Source of the DNA: Rhizobium sp. CF080
Lineage (GTDB): Bacteria; Pseudomonadota; Alphaproteobacteria; Rhizobiales; Rhizobiaceae
DNA: 64,000 bases
NCBI RefSeq assembly: GCF_000282095.2
Contig: NZ_AKKC02000004.1
Location: 1,821,019 to 1,885,018, forward strand
Reading direction: 5' to 3'
The position numbers and the translations under genes are program-made. This document shows positions 25,878-34,323 of the stretch, piece after piece (within the stretch, counting starts at the first letter, position 1; every line of letters starts with the position of its first letter). Under the pieces are notes generated by a model that did no database searches, was not told the DNA's origin, and saw only the letters and a program-made list of their open reading frames with translations.

Positions 25878-26789
25878 TATTATCTCGGTAGTTCGGGCGA
25901 AGCTGGCGGCACAATCAATGGACACTATGGCCGTGATCCAATCGTGAAAATCTACACCACGATCACCGATCGTTGTGCGCCGCTTCATCAGAGGGTCATC
26001 GCGGGCACCGCCGGCGAAGCCATTCATGCGTTGGACGGCATTCTTGGCCATGAAAGCAATGTGAGTGTCAGCGCACTTCATGTCGATGGCGGCGTCTCTG
26101 GCATCGACTTTACAATCGCAGCGCTGCTGGGCCGCTCGTTCGAACCTCGTATTCCACGCCTGTCGGACCGCAAACTCTATGCATTCGAGCCGAAGTCGAG
26201 GTACGGGCGCCTCGCGCCTTTGTTTGGCCATCGCCTCTACGCTCGCCTGATTGTCGCTCACGCCGATGAAATCGGCAAGGTAGTCCGGGCACTCGCCGAC
26301 AAGGTGCTCACACCTTCTCTTATCTTGAAGAAGCTGTCCGCCTACCGGCAACAGAGCGGTCTGGCAGCGGCCTTGCGTGAAATCGGGCGTATCAAGCGCG
26401 CCCTCTTCACCCTAAGGTGGTTTGAGTATCCCGCTCTCCGGCAACTCGTCACCGCAGAACTCAACAAGGGCGAAGCACGAAACACCCTTGCCCGCGCCGT
26501 CGCCTTCCGTCGTTTGGAGCGCTTTCGGGACCGTAGCTATGAAAATCAGGCGAGCCGGGCTGCAGCCCTCAATCTCGTCACGGCCGCCGTAGTTCTCTTG
26601 AATTGCCGCTATCTCGGACGGATCACGGAGGCTTCGCGCCGACAGGGCAGGCCGTTCGATGAGAAGATGATTTCCAACCTGTCGCCGTTGGGCTGGGATC
26701 ACATCAATTTTACCGGCGATTATGTGTGGTCCGACGCTCTGAAGGTCGATCAGGAGGGCTTCCTCCCGATCAGGTTGGCACCATCCTGA
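25878..26789 (+). pseudogene. Tn3-family transposase (TnpA), C-terminal remnant
   Basis: About 300 residues corresponding to the last third of a Tn3-type transposase (normally about 1000 residues). Recognisable family blocks: GHYGRDPIVKIYTTITD, LHVDGGVS (equivalent to the second catalytic Asp), LLGRSFEPRIPRLSDRKLY, NKGEARNTLARAV (catalytic Glu) and LSPLGWDHINFTGDYVW. The N-terminal two thirds and the first catalytic Asp region are gone, and no resolvase or clear terminal repeat was found, so the element is dead. It marks an old insertion at the start of the 25.9-28.6 kb scar. Confidence 0.85.
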
Positions 26790-26918
26790 GCCGAAAATCG
26801 CCTACCGTATATCTGGGTCCCAACAATGTGCTGGGGCCATTCCGACCTGGGCGGTGCTTCCACGCAGGCGTCAGACAAGACCACTGCCGAGGCGAGATGC
26901 CGCCATCGAAAATGCGGG

Positions 26919-27284
26919 TTAGTTCCTCAGGCGTTGGGCGACGTTCACCGCATCCCCGATGACCGTGTACTCCATCCGGTGTTGCCCGAGGGCGCCGACA
27001 AACGCCTGGCCGCAATGAACGCCAATGCCGGCATCGACCGGGCTTCGCCCCTCCCTTTCTCGTTTTTTGCGCCAGCGAATGATCTCGCGCTTAAGATCGT
27101 GGGCTGCTGCATCCGTATTCGCAGCATCTCGATCGCTGGGAGCGGTCAACCCAAACACGGCCAACAGCCCATCGCCGGTGAACTTGTCGATCACACCGCC
27201 GTGGCGTGCAACGACGAGTTCAGCGTGGGTGCGAAACGATATTAAAAGCCTTGCGACCCGTTCAGGTTCGAGCGTCTGCGAAGG
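26919..27284 (-). pseudogene. class III adenylate/guanylate cyclase catalytic-domain fragment
   Basis: About 120 residues of a nucleotide cyclase homology domain: EPERVARLLISFRTHAEL, then GGVIDKFTGDGLLAVFG with the metal-binding Asp, and HCGQAFVGALGQHRMEYTVIGDAVNVAQRL. The fragment is cut by TGA at 27285-27287 on the N-terminal side, before the first metal Asp, and ends abruptly after VAQRLRN. Lacking both edges of the catalytic domain, it cannot be functional. Confidence 0.8.
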
Positions 27285-27394
27285 TCAAACCATGATAGTT
27301 TTCAGATCTCGAAAGACAGCTATTTTTCGAATGATGGCGTCATCTGGCTGGCCAGCATCAGGTGGCGGCGCATAAGCGTCGCCGCCGGATCGCC

Positions 27395-27760
27395 TCATGA
27401 AAGAAACGGTTTGCCGGAAGCTGCGGCGATCCCTTCATGGAAGGCGGCATTCACTTCGTAGTGGAGAATGCCGTAAGCCGGCGTCCAGGCAGCGGCGAGG
27501 ATTTCCTTATGACGCCGGCACATGGCCTCAAACCAACGGGCGGCAATCGAAAGCTTGGCTCGAGAATGCCAGCCGGTTCGATAACCATGCGAAACCGGTA
27601 GCTCTCCATACGAACATCGGCATTCCAGACCGTCATGAAACGCCAACGTAGCCGGGCTTACGCTGTACCATGTCGAGATCCGCGAGCGACTTAAGCGCGC
27701 TCCGGACGCTCGAACGGGCCACCGCATACCGCTGCATTAGCTCGGATTCGGAACTATCGC
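27395..27760 (-). pseudogene. GntR-family (FCD) transcriptional regulator, multiply frameshifted
   Basis: The pieces of one regulator lie in order in three frames. SESELMQRYAVARSSVRSAL with VQRKPG is the GntR winged helix. MESYRFRMVIEPAGILEPSF is the start of the FCD effector domain. HKEILAA and VNAAFHEGIAAASGKPFL are its later part. At least two frameshifts separate them, and the first helix is cut at about 27760, where an unrelated gene fragment begins on the other strand. Confidence 0.75.
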
Positions 27761-27763
27761 CAA

Positions 27764-28342
27764 TTCGGGGTGCCGCTGGCTCTGATCCGCCGCGAGGTGC
27801 TGGAACAGAAGCAGCTCGCGGTTGCCATGAAGACGGTCTATGCGACACAGAAATCCGCCTCCAACAACATCATCGTCAGCCATGCCAATGGCGTCGCGAT
27901 CAATTTCGAATGCGCGCCGGAGGAGACGTTCCAGATTCTGCCTGAAGACGGGCTGATCGTGCACGCGACCCATTTCCAGAGCTCGGTGGCGCTCACCAAG
28001 CTGCTCGACAAGGGCGTCGCCAACATACCGGACTCGCTCTATCGCGATATTCGCGTCCGCGATCTGCTGAAGCCTCATCTGGGCGTGATCACGCCGGACA
28101 TCGTCAAGACCGCTCTCTTCGACGATTTCGAGGATCCCTCTTCCGTCTGCCGGCCGCCGCGTCCGTCGCTCTGAGGCAACAACCAGTCAGCCACCGTCGC
28201 GATGATCGTCATGGAGCCGGAGCTCGGAATGATGGACCTGGCCATGCTGCCGGCCTTAAACAGGGAGTTTACTCGCTACCAGCTGGCAATGACGAATACG
28301 AAGCCGACAGCAATTTCGGGATATGGACAAGCCGCAGAATAG
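27764..28342 (+). pseudogene. acyl-CoA:6-aminopenicillanate acyltransferase-like (C45 peptidase) fragment with in-frame stop
   Basis: A truncated C45-family protein: GVPLALIRREVLE, KSASNNIIVSHANGVAINFE, EDGLIVHATHFQS and RPPRPS are family features. An in-frame TGA at 28172-28174 interrupts it, yet the same frame continues with a good C-terminus, GNNQSATVAMIVMEPELG and ALNREFTRYQLA, to TAG at 28340. The N-terminal half, including the nucleophilic Cys, is missing. It is an N-terminally deleted gene with a secondary nonsense change. Confidence 0.78.
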
Positions 28343-28673
28343 AGCGAAGATCGACCTCGCTCGCCAAATTTGATCTAGCGCGCGTGAGAGCCATCGCTGA
28401 CTGCGAAACGACGTTCCGTCGCGGCGACGGCGATGGCTTCACCGGCAGGCTGTTTTCTGCCGTATTGTCGCCAGAACTGCAGTGGGTTTCCCATTGCGTT
28501 CTTTCGCCGGTCGTCCGGGAATGGGTGTCTCTCACGGCCTACAACATCCTGCGGGCTGTATTCACGGGCGCTTAACCGTCCAAAGAGCACGCGGATGTTT
28601 CTGAGCGCCTTGAACGGATACGAACTTACGACCTGAAGCAACAGTCAGGCTAACTAACTGTCTTTCAACACTT
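28343..28673. other. unassigned gap
   Basis: 331 bases between the C45 remnant and the ureidoglycine aminohydrolase stop. Short open frames exist on both strands but show no family motif, ribosome site or codon bias I can support. It is probably further decayed sequence of the scar. Confidence 0.5.
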
Positions 28674-29492
28674 TCACAGATCAGGATGTCGGTTGACGTC
28701 CTTGTAGAGCAGGTAGCGAAAGCGTCCCGGGCCACCGGCATAACAGGCCTGCGGGCAATAGGCGCGCAGCCACATGTAGTCGCCTGCCTCGACTTCTACC
28801 CAGTCGCTGTTCAGCCGATAGACGGCTTTGCCTTCCAACACGTAAAGCCCGTGCTCCATGATGTGGGTTTCCATGAAGGGGATGCTGGCGCCCGGTTCGA
28901 AAGTGACAATGTTAAGATGGAAGTCGTGACGCACGTCGTTCGGATCGAGGAAACGGGTCGTGCCCCAAGCTTCTTCCGTGTCAGGCATCCAGTCGAGCAC
29001 GCACTCGTCCTCGAGGGTAAATACCGCCGGCGGCGGGTCCAGGCCTTCCACGGCCTTGAACACCTTGCGCACCCAGTGGAAGCGGATCGGCGCGGAACTG
29101 TCGTTTCTAAACGTCCACTTGGCACCAGCTGGAAGATAGGCAAAGGAACCTGAACGCAACGGTCGGCCCTGGCCCTCATAGGTGATCGTGCCTTCGCCTT
29201 CGACGACGAAGATCGCGGCCTGCGCACGCGAATCCGGTTCCGGCATCACGCTGCCCCCGCCGGGAGCGACCTCCATAATGTATTGCGCAAACGTCTCGGC
29301 AAAACCGCTGAGCGGCCGCGAGAGTATCCATGCGCGAGTCTTTTCCCAATGCGGCAGAACACTGGTAACGATGTCGCTCATCACTGTCTTCGGGATCACG
29401 GCATAGGCGGTGGTGAATACCGCCTTGCTGGAAAGCGTCTGCGTCTGCGGCGGTAAGCCGCCGACCTGCGAGAAATATCCCCCACTGGTCAT
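28674..29492 (-). CDS. allE: (S)-ureidoglycine aminohydrolase (bicupin)
   Basis: A 272-residue double-cupin enzyme that releases ammonia from (S)-ureidoglycine in purine/allantoin degradation. The Mn-binding set in the C-terminal cupin is Glu208, His210, His214 and Gln248 (METHIMEHGLYVLEG and CPQACY); the spacing of +2, +4 and +34 equals that known for the plant enzyme. DVNRHPDL ends the protein as in Escherichia coli YlbA. The ATG at 29492 overlaps the flavin-reductase stop (ATGA); longer frames upstream are shadow of that gene. No allantoinase or allantoate amidohydrolase is seen, so the imported substrate may be a ureide or related amide. Confidence 0.92.
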   Translation of the reverse strand: MTSGGYFSQVGGLPPQTQTLSSKAVFTTAYAVIPKTVMSDIVTSVLPHWEKTRAWILSRPLSGFAETFAQYIMEVAPGGGSVMPEPDSRAQAAIFVVEGEGTITYEGQGRPLRSGSFAYLPAGAKWTFRNDSSAPIRFHWVRKVFKAVEGLDPPPAVFTLEDECVLDWMPDTEEAWGTTRFLDPNDVRHDFHLNIVTFEPGASIPFMETHIMEHGLYVLEGKAVYRLNSDWVEVEAGDYMWLRAYCPQACYAGGPGRFRYLLYKDVNRHPDL

Positions 29493-30151
29493 TCGGCAGC
29501 TGCCTTTGACTTGTCCTCCCGGCTTTCCCATTCCTGTGGCGTCAGCGTCTTGATGTCGAACTGATCGCGGGTGCGGGTATAAGTGTGTCCTCCCATGCGG
29601 CCGACCGCGTCCATCAGGTGCTGGTCGATATGCAGGTTCGATGGGTTCACCGTGTCGCTGCGGACATAGACGCCGAGTACCTCCCCCAGAATGATTTCTC
29701 GCGCCGGGCCGACCTGCAGCGTCGTGTGGCGACGGCACTCTAGTGCTGCCGGTGCAGCAAGAATGCGTGGACTGCGCACCATCTGGCCGGGCACGGTCGC
29801 AAGGCCTGCTTCCTCCATCTCGTCGATCTCGGGGCCAAACTTGATGGCGCAAACTTCCATCTGTTCGACCAGCGCATTGTCGCAGATGTGCACGGTGAAC
29901 TCGCCAGTCTCGCGTATATTGCGGGCGGTATCCTTGAATCGCATGTCGGAATAGTTCTCGACCCCGATCGCGACGATTGCCGGATCATGGGTCAGGACGT
30001 TGAAGAAGCTGAAGGGCCCGGCATTCGGCAGGCCATCAGTACTCACGGTCGTCACCAACGCGATCGGGCGCGGGATCACGGTTCCAATGAGTAGCTTGTA
30101 GCGCTCGCGCTCGTTGAGCTTGGCGAAATCGAAATGGGTGTGCTCGGTCAT
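29489..30151 (-). CDS. flavin reductase-like FMN-binding protein
   Basis: A 220-residue split-barrel flavoprotein: IGTVIPRPIALVTTVSTDGLPNAGPFSFFNVLTHDP (read in two pieces) is the FMN-binding strand-loop of this family, followed by KDTARNIRETGEFTVHI. Relatives supply reduced flavin to monooxygenases or act directly as oxidoreductases. It starts at 30151, one base after the M24-family gene, and overlaps the aminohydrolase start, so the three are one unit. No flavin-dependent monooxygenase is adjacent. The residues about 195-205 (HTYTRTRDQF) are typical of the subgroup. Confidence 0.88.
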   Translation of the reverse strand: MTEHTHFDFAKLNERERYKLLIGTVIPRPIALVTTVSTDGLPNAGPFSFFNVLTHDPAIVAIGVENYSDMRFKDTARNIRETGEFTVHICDNALVEQMEVCAIKFGPEIDEMEEAGLATVPGQMVRSPRILAAPAALECRRHTTLQVGPAREIILGEVLGVYVRSDTVNPSNLHIDQHLMDAVGRMGGHTYTRTRDQFDIKTLTPQEWESREDKSKAAAE

Positions 30152-30152
30152 G

Positions 30153-31577
30153 TCAGGCCTCGACTGCAATGCGGTGGGTTTCAAGCGGGGTATGGCGGGA
30201 CAGGTTCTCGAACCCATCCTTTGTGACGACATACATGTCGCCGACATTGCAGCCGGCAGACAGTGGTTCGAGCCACTGCGTATGCAGCACGAACACCATG
30301 CCCTCCTCCATCCGGTCGTAATTATGGGAGGAGATGTTGAAGCTGTTCTGCCCGCCCGCCATGCCGACGGAATGACCGAGATTGGGGTTATGCGGCCCGT
30401 GGGTGGCCGGGTAGACATGCATCAGCGTGCGGCCCTGCGCCTCCCAGTCGATATTTTTGACATACTGCCGCGGGATAAGCCGCGCGCTGCCATCGTCCAT
30501 CGGCGCCCAGTTATAGGGCATGGTGCGCGCTTCCGGCGAAGATAGCATGCCGCGCTCGATCATCGCCTCGAAGGCGGCGTTGTTAACGTCGCGCATCAGA
30601 GCCCCCGGCCGGATCAGCTTTTCAGCACGTTTGACGCCCTCGGTGCAGGCGGCAAGCACCTCTTCCTGCCGTTTGGTGATGTTACCAACCGCGATCATGC
30701 GGGCGGTCTGGGCGGTGTAGCCGCGGTAGGTTATGTTGGAGACGTAAAGATTGATCAGATCACCGGGACGGACGACGTGGCCGTATGGCTTGCCGCAATG
30801 GGTGCCAAACTCGTTGATGCCGATCTGGTAGCCGTCACCCGTCTCGCCACCGAAAGAAAGCTGCGCCTGTGTGAAGGCGGCATAGATTACATGATCGGTC
30901 ACGCCGGGTTTCGCCACGTGATAGGCCGCCTGAGTGGCAATGCTGACGAGTTGCGCGGCGGCCCGGAACATCTCGATCTCCCGGGGCGAGCGCACTTTCT
31001 GCATCCGGTCGAGAATGGCGTTGTCAGCCACGAACTTGCACTTGGGCATCAACTCATCCAGACCAGACCAGAAGGTCAGCGAAGTACGATCACCGATGCG
31101 GCCGATCTGTGCCTTCGACAGTCCCATGCCGGCCAGCAGTTCGGCGCATTTCTCCGCCGTCTTGACCACGCTATCACCTGGACGGTCGGCATATTCGCGG
31201 CCGATCGGGCCGATCTGCCAGATATCTTCGACCAGCACGGGCTCGCCGCCCGGCGGCAGAAGCACGGACTGGGTGAAGAAGGACAAAAGCGTCAGCGGCG
31301 TGTCGACATCCGTCGGAATGATCAGCACGCCCTCACGCATCCAGTCGCAGATGTAGCGAAGGTAGTGGTTCGATGTGTGGAACCAGCCGACGCCGCCGGT
31401 GTGGACGATCAGCGCGTCATGCCCGGCCTCGACGGCCTGGCGGCGGATGCGCCGCAGGCGCTCCTCGAATTCCTCGACCGGCAAGGGCAAGGGTGCCGCA
31501 AAATCGAAATTCGGCTGGAAATCGGCAAGCAGCGATCCGATGCGGTAGGCGCCTGCCCTGGTAGCATGTATGTTCAT
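30153..31577 (-). CDS. M24 (pita-bread) family protein with altered metal site
   Basis: A 474-residue protein with the two-domain creatinase/prolidase architecture; the C-terminal pita-bread domain starts near EIEMFRAAAQLVSIAT. Most metal ligands of M24 aminopeptidases are replaced. The D-x10-11-D segment reads NLYVSNITYRGYTAQTAR with no Asp, MVFTIEPG becomes MVFVLHTQW, and the final Glu segment reads CNVGDMYVVT. The His of the GHGIG-like motif is kept (LGHSVG). This pattern resembles metal-free creatinase rather than a peptidase, so a C-N hydrolase on a small guanidino, ureido or amide substrate is plausible. It lies first in the enzyme trio, 34 bases after the permease genes. Confidence 0.83.
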   Translation of the reverse strand: MNIHATRAGAYRIGSLLADFQPNFDFAAPLPLPVEEFEERLRRIRRQAVEAGHDALIVHTGGVGWFHTSNHYLRYICDWMREGVLIIPTDVDTPLTLLSFFTQSVLLPPGGEPVLVEDIWQIGPIGREYADRPGDSVVKTAEKCAELLAGMGLSKAQIGRIGDRTSLTFWSGLDELMPKCKFVADNAILDRMQKVRSPREIEMFRAAAQLVSIATQAAYHVAKPGVTDHVIYAAFTQAQLSFGGETGDGYQIGINEFGTHCGKPYGHVVRPGDLINLYVSNITYRGYTAQTARMIAVGNITKRQEEVLAACTEGVKRAEKLIRPGALMRDVNNAAFEAMIERGMLSSPEARTMPYNWAPMDDGSARLIPRQYVKNIDWEAQGRTLMHVYPATHGPHNPNLGHSVGMAGGQNSFNISSHNYDRMEEGMVFVLHTQWLEPLSAGCNVGDMYVVTKDGFENLSRHTPLETHRIAVEA

Positions 31578-31611
31578 GGGGTATTCCTTCCAGAAGTGTT
31601 TTTTCTATGGG

Positions 31612-32433
31612 TCAGGCTTGCCTGGGTGGCGCCAGCACCCGCCTTGCAACCAGCATCACCACCAGGGTCAGCCCGATCAGGATGCCGGACATCGCAGCCA
31701 CCCGGACATCGAGCGACTCTTCGATAAGCGCGAACATGCGAAGCGACAGCACAGTCGTTTGAGCGTCGGCAAGGAAGAGCGAGACGGAGACGTTGTCGAG
31801 CGACTGGATGAAGACGAGAAAGGCACCGGCCAGGATGCCGGGTGCCAGCAGCGGGAGGATCACGCGGCGGAGCGTCGTGTACCAGGTCGCGCCCATCACG
31901 GTGGAGGCCTCCGCCAGCGACGGGTTGATGCCCTGCGCGACAACCGATGCGGCCCGGTACATCAGCGGCCCGAAGACGACGACATGGCCGACCACAGTGA
32001 GCCAGAGTGATGGCTGGAAGCCGATGAAATTCGCCACGATCAACGCTGCAAGACCATAAACAAGACTAGGCAGGACGAGCGGCGCCAAGAGAAACGGCTC
32101 CAGCGAATTGACCGTGCTGCGCCGCATCCGCGCCATGCCGATCGTGGCAGGCACGGCAAACAGGAGCGATCCGAGTACCGCGAGGACTGCGATCTTCAGC
32201 GAATTGCCGGCCGCGATATGTTCGGTTCCGGAGCGGACAGGATCGAGGAGCGCCTCGTACCAGCGGAGCGAAAAGCCCTCGGGCGGATATTTGAGCGTCT
32301 GGCCCGCGGTAAACGACATGGTGATCGCGATGACAATTGGCGCCACCAGATAGATCAGGCTGAGACCACCGAAGCCGAAGACGAAAGCCCTGTAGAGGAA
32401 GACGGGAAACGGATTTTCGCGAGGACTATGCAT
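31612..32433 (-). CDS. ABC transporter permease (PotC-like)
   Basis: A 273-residue permease with six hydrophobic segments and the EAA loop EASTVMGATWYTTLRRVILPLLAPGI. ALSLRMF-type tail segments (VLSLRMFALIEESLDVRVAAMSGI) are typical of spermidine/putrescine-type PotC proteins. The ATG at 32433 lies inside the end of the partner permease gene (8-base overlap); a TTG nine bases further up is less likely. It works with 32426-33253, the ATPase at 34324 and the receptor at 33263. Confidence 0.92.
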   Translation of the reverse strand: MHSPRENPFPVFLYRAFVFGFGGLSLIYLVAPIVIAITMSFTAGQTLKYPPEGFSLRWYEALLDPVRSGTEHIAAGNSLKIAVLAVLGSLLFAVPATIGMARMRRSTVNSLEPFLLAPLVLPSLVYGLAALIVANFIGFQPSLWLTVVGHVVVFGPLMYRAASVVAQGINPSLAEASTVMGATWYTTLRRVILPLLAPGILAGAFLVFIQSLDNVSVSLFLADAQTTVLSLRMFALIEESLDVRVAAMSGILIGLTLVVMLVARRVLAPPRQA

Positions 32434-33253
32434 GGCCGACAAGCCTCCTGTGGCGGGAAATCGTGGTCATGGCGACGAGAAGGATGCCGGTCGACAAAAG
32501 CAGGACGACCGCGATGGCAGAGGCCATTGGCCAGTCGAACAGCGTACCGACCTCGCGATAGATGAGCTGCGGCACATAGACATTGCGGGCACCGCCGATG
32601 ACTGCCTGGGTGACGAAAGAGGCGCTGGTGCTGGCAAAGACCAGGATCCAGCCCGCTAGCAGGCCCGGCAGCATCATCGGCAGGAGAACCGTTACCAGGA
32701 TCCGCCACGGTCCGGCGCCCGAGACCTGTGCGGCCTCCGTGAACTGCACCGGCGTACGCGACAGGATTGCGATCAACGGCAGGATGATCAGTGGCAGGTC
32801 GATCTGGCACATGGCCAATACGAGGCCAAGTTCGGTGGACATCAGCGTGAACGGGCGCTCTGCAAGTCCGAGAGCCACAAATGTCTCGCTGATCGGTCCC
32901 TGCCTCCCGAGGATGACGATCCAGGCGAAGGTGCGCACCACATTGCTGGTCAGCATCGGGATGAGCGTCAGGAAGATGATGACCTGTCGCGCGGTTTTGC
33001 CGCTGTGCCAGTAGAGAAGCGCGATCGGAATACCGAGCAGGGTCGTGCTAGCAATCGTCTGCATGCCGAGCTTGGCTGTGTTTATCAAAACGCGGTAGTT
33101 GAACGCATCGCCCAGAAAGCGCGCGTAGTTGTGAAGGGACGGGCCGTCGGGGCCGATGAAGCTGAACCCCACGAGAACGGCGAGCGGCGTCGCAAAGAAC
33201 GCCACCGACAGCAGAAGCATCGGGAGAACGTATGGGAAGCCGCTCGCTTTCAT
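32426..33253 (-). CDS. ABC transporter permease (PotB-like)
   Basis: A 275-residue permease with six membrane segments and the EAA-like loop EAAQVSGAGPWRILVTVLLPMMLPGL. VGFSFIGPDGPSLHNYARFL near residue 30 is the PotB-type periplasmic segment. It is the partner of the downstream permease gene, which it overlaps. Start ATG at 33253, nine bases after the receptor gene. Confidence 0.92.
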   Translation of the reverse strand: MKASGFPYVLPMLLLSVAFFATPLAVLVGFSFIGPDGPSLHNYARFLGDAFNYRVLINTAKLGMQTIASTTLLGIPIALLYWHSGKTARQVIIFLTLIPMLTSNVVRTFAWIVILGRQGPISETFVALGLAERPFTLMSTELGLVLAMCQIDLPLIILPLIAILSRTPVQFTEAAQVSGAGPWRILVTVLLPMMLPGLLAGWILVFASTSASFVTQAVIGGARNVYVPQLIYREVGTLFDWPMASAIAVVLLLSTGILLVAMTTISRHRRLVGHA

Positions 33254-33262
33254 TTTATACCC

Positions 33263-34303
33263 TCAACCGGCGACGAGAGCGTCGAACTGGCGGATCCATT
33301 CCGCACGGTTCTTGTTGATCGCCGCCCAATCCGGATAGACCAACGTCGCAAGCTGTTCGCGCTTCACATAGGCCTCGATGCCGGGCGTCAATTCGACTTG
33401 CCTGTTGGTCGGGAACATCTCGGTCGGCGGCATCTTCAGCTTGTCCTGCGCGGCCTTGGAGATGGCGGCATCCATATAGGCATAAGCCGCATCCGGGTTC
33501 TTTGCGCCCTTGGTGAGGTGGATGTTGACCGGAGCTGCCGGAGAGCCTGTCTCGGGCTGGGCGAATTCGGCCTTGAGGCCCAATGCCTTCAGCTTCGCGA
33601 CATTGCCAGTCGAGCACATGAAGACGGCGATTTCGCCCTGCTGGAACAGCGTCATCTGGTGGTTGGTGCTGGCGACGACACCTTTCAGTTGCTCCGGATG
33701 CTCCTTGAACAGCTTGAACACGGCCTCCATGTCGGTCGGACCGGTCCCGAAGATCTTGGCGATCTCGGAATAGGCCATGACGCCGGTGTTGGAGGCAAAA
33801 CCCGTCCAGGAAACGAGGCCCTCGTAGGCCGGATTTTCGAACAGATCGCGGTAGCCCTTAGGCGCGGGTACCAGGTCCGGGTTATAGGCGATCCCGTTGA
33901 CTTCGACGGTCACGGTCGGGCCGTACTCGCCCTGGAAGGCCGGATCGAGCAGGCTCCAGTTCTTCAGCTTCGACGGATCGATCTTCTGGATCAGATCGTT
34001 CTCGATGGCGACGGCCATCTGGCCGGGCGACATCAGCAGCGTGTCATAGGGCGGGTTGCCGGGGCTCGCCATGACCTTGGCGAGCTGATCCTGCGCCATG
34101 GCGGGCGCGACCGTAAGATCGAACCCGGCTTCCTTGACGAGCGGCGTCAGCGTGGTGCGATAAGCATCCTCCCAATTGCCGGGGAAGGTCGCGGCGACGG
34201 CCATGCCTCCGGCGGCGCGTGCAGCGAAGGGCAGCGTGGCGGCGGCTGCCGCACTGGCGGCGAGCAGTCCGAAATGACGTCGTGTGATGTTGAATTCTTG
34301 CAT
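33263..34303 (-). CDS. ABC transporter substrate-binding protein (PotD/Fbp-like)
   Basis: A 346-residue periplasmic receptor. The N-terminus has a twin-arginine-like signal (ITRRHFGLLAASAAAAATLPFAARA) ending at a likely Ala cleavage site. The mature part shows YDTLLMSPGQMAVAIENDLIQKID and IAYNPDLVPAPKGYRDLF, as in spermidine/iron-type group receptors. The ATG at 34303 follows AGAGGTGAACAG; a start 24 bases upstream lacks a site. Ligand unknown; neighbours suggest a nitrogen-rich compound. Confidence 0.9.
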   Translation of the reverse strand: MQEFNITRRHFGLLAASAAAAATLPFAARAAGGMAVAATFPGNWEDAYRTTLTPLVKEAGFDLTVAPAMAQDQLAKVMASPGNPPYDTLLMSPGQMAVAIENDLIQKIDPSKLKNWSLLDPAFQGEYGPTVTVEVNGIAYNPDLVPAPKGYRDLFENPAYEGLVSWTGFASNTGVMAYSEIAKIFGTGPTDMEAVFKLFKEHPEQLKGVVASTNHQMTLFQQGEIAVFMCSTGNVAKLKALGLKAEFAQPETGSPAAPVNIHLTKGAKNPDAAYAYMDAAISKAAQDKLKMPPTEMFPTNRQVELTPGIEAYVKREQLATLVYPDWAAINKNRAEWIRQFDALVAG

Positions 34304-34323
34304 CTGTTCACCTCTGTTGTTGT

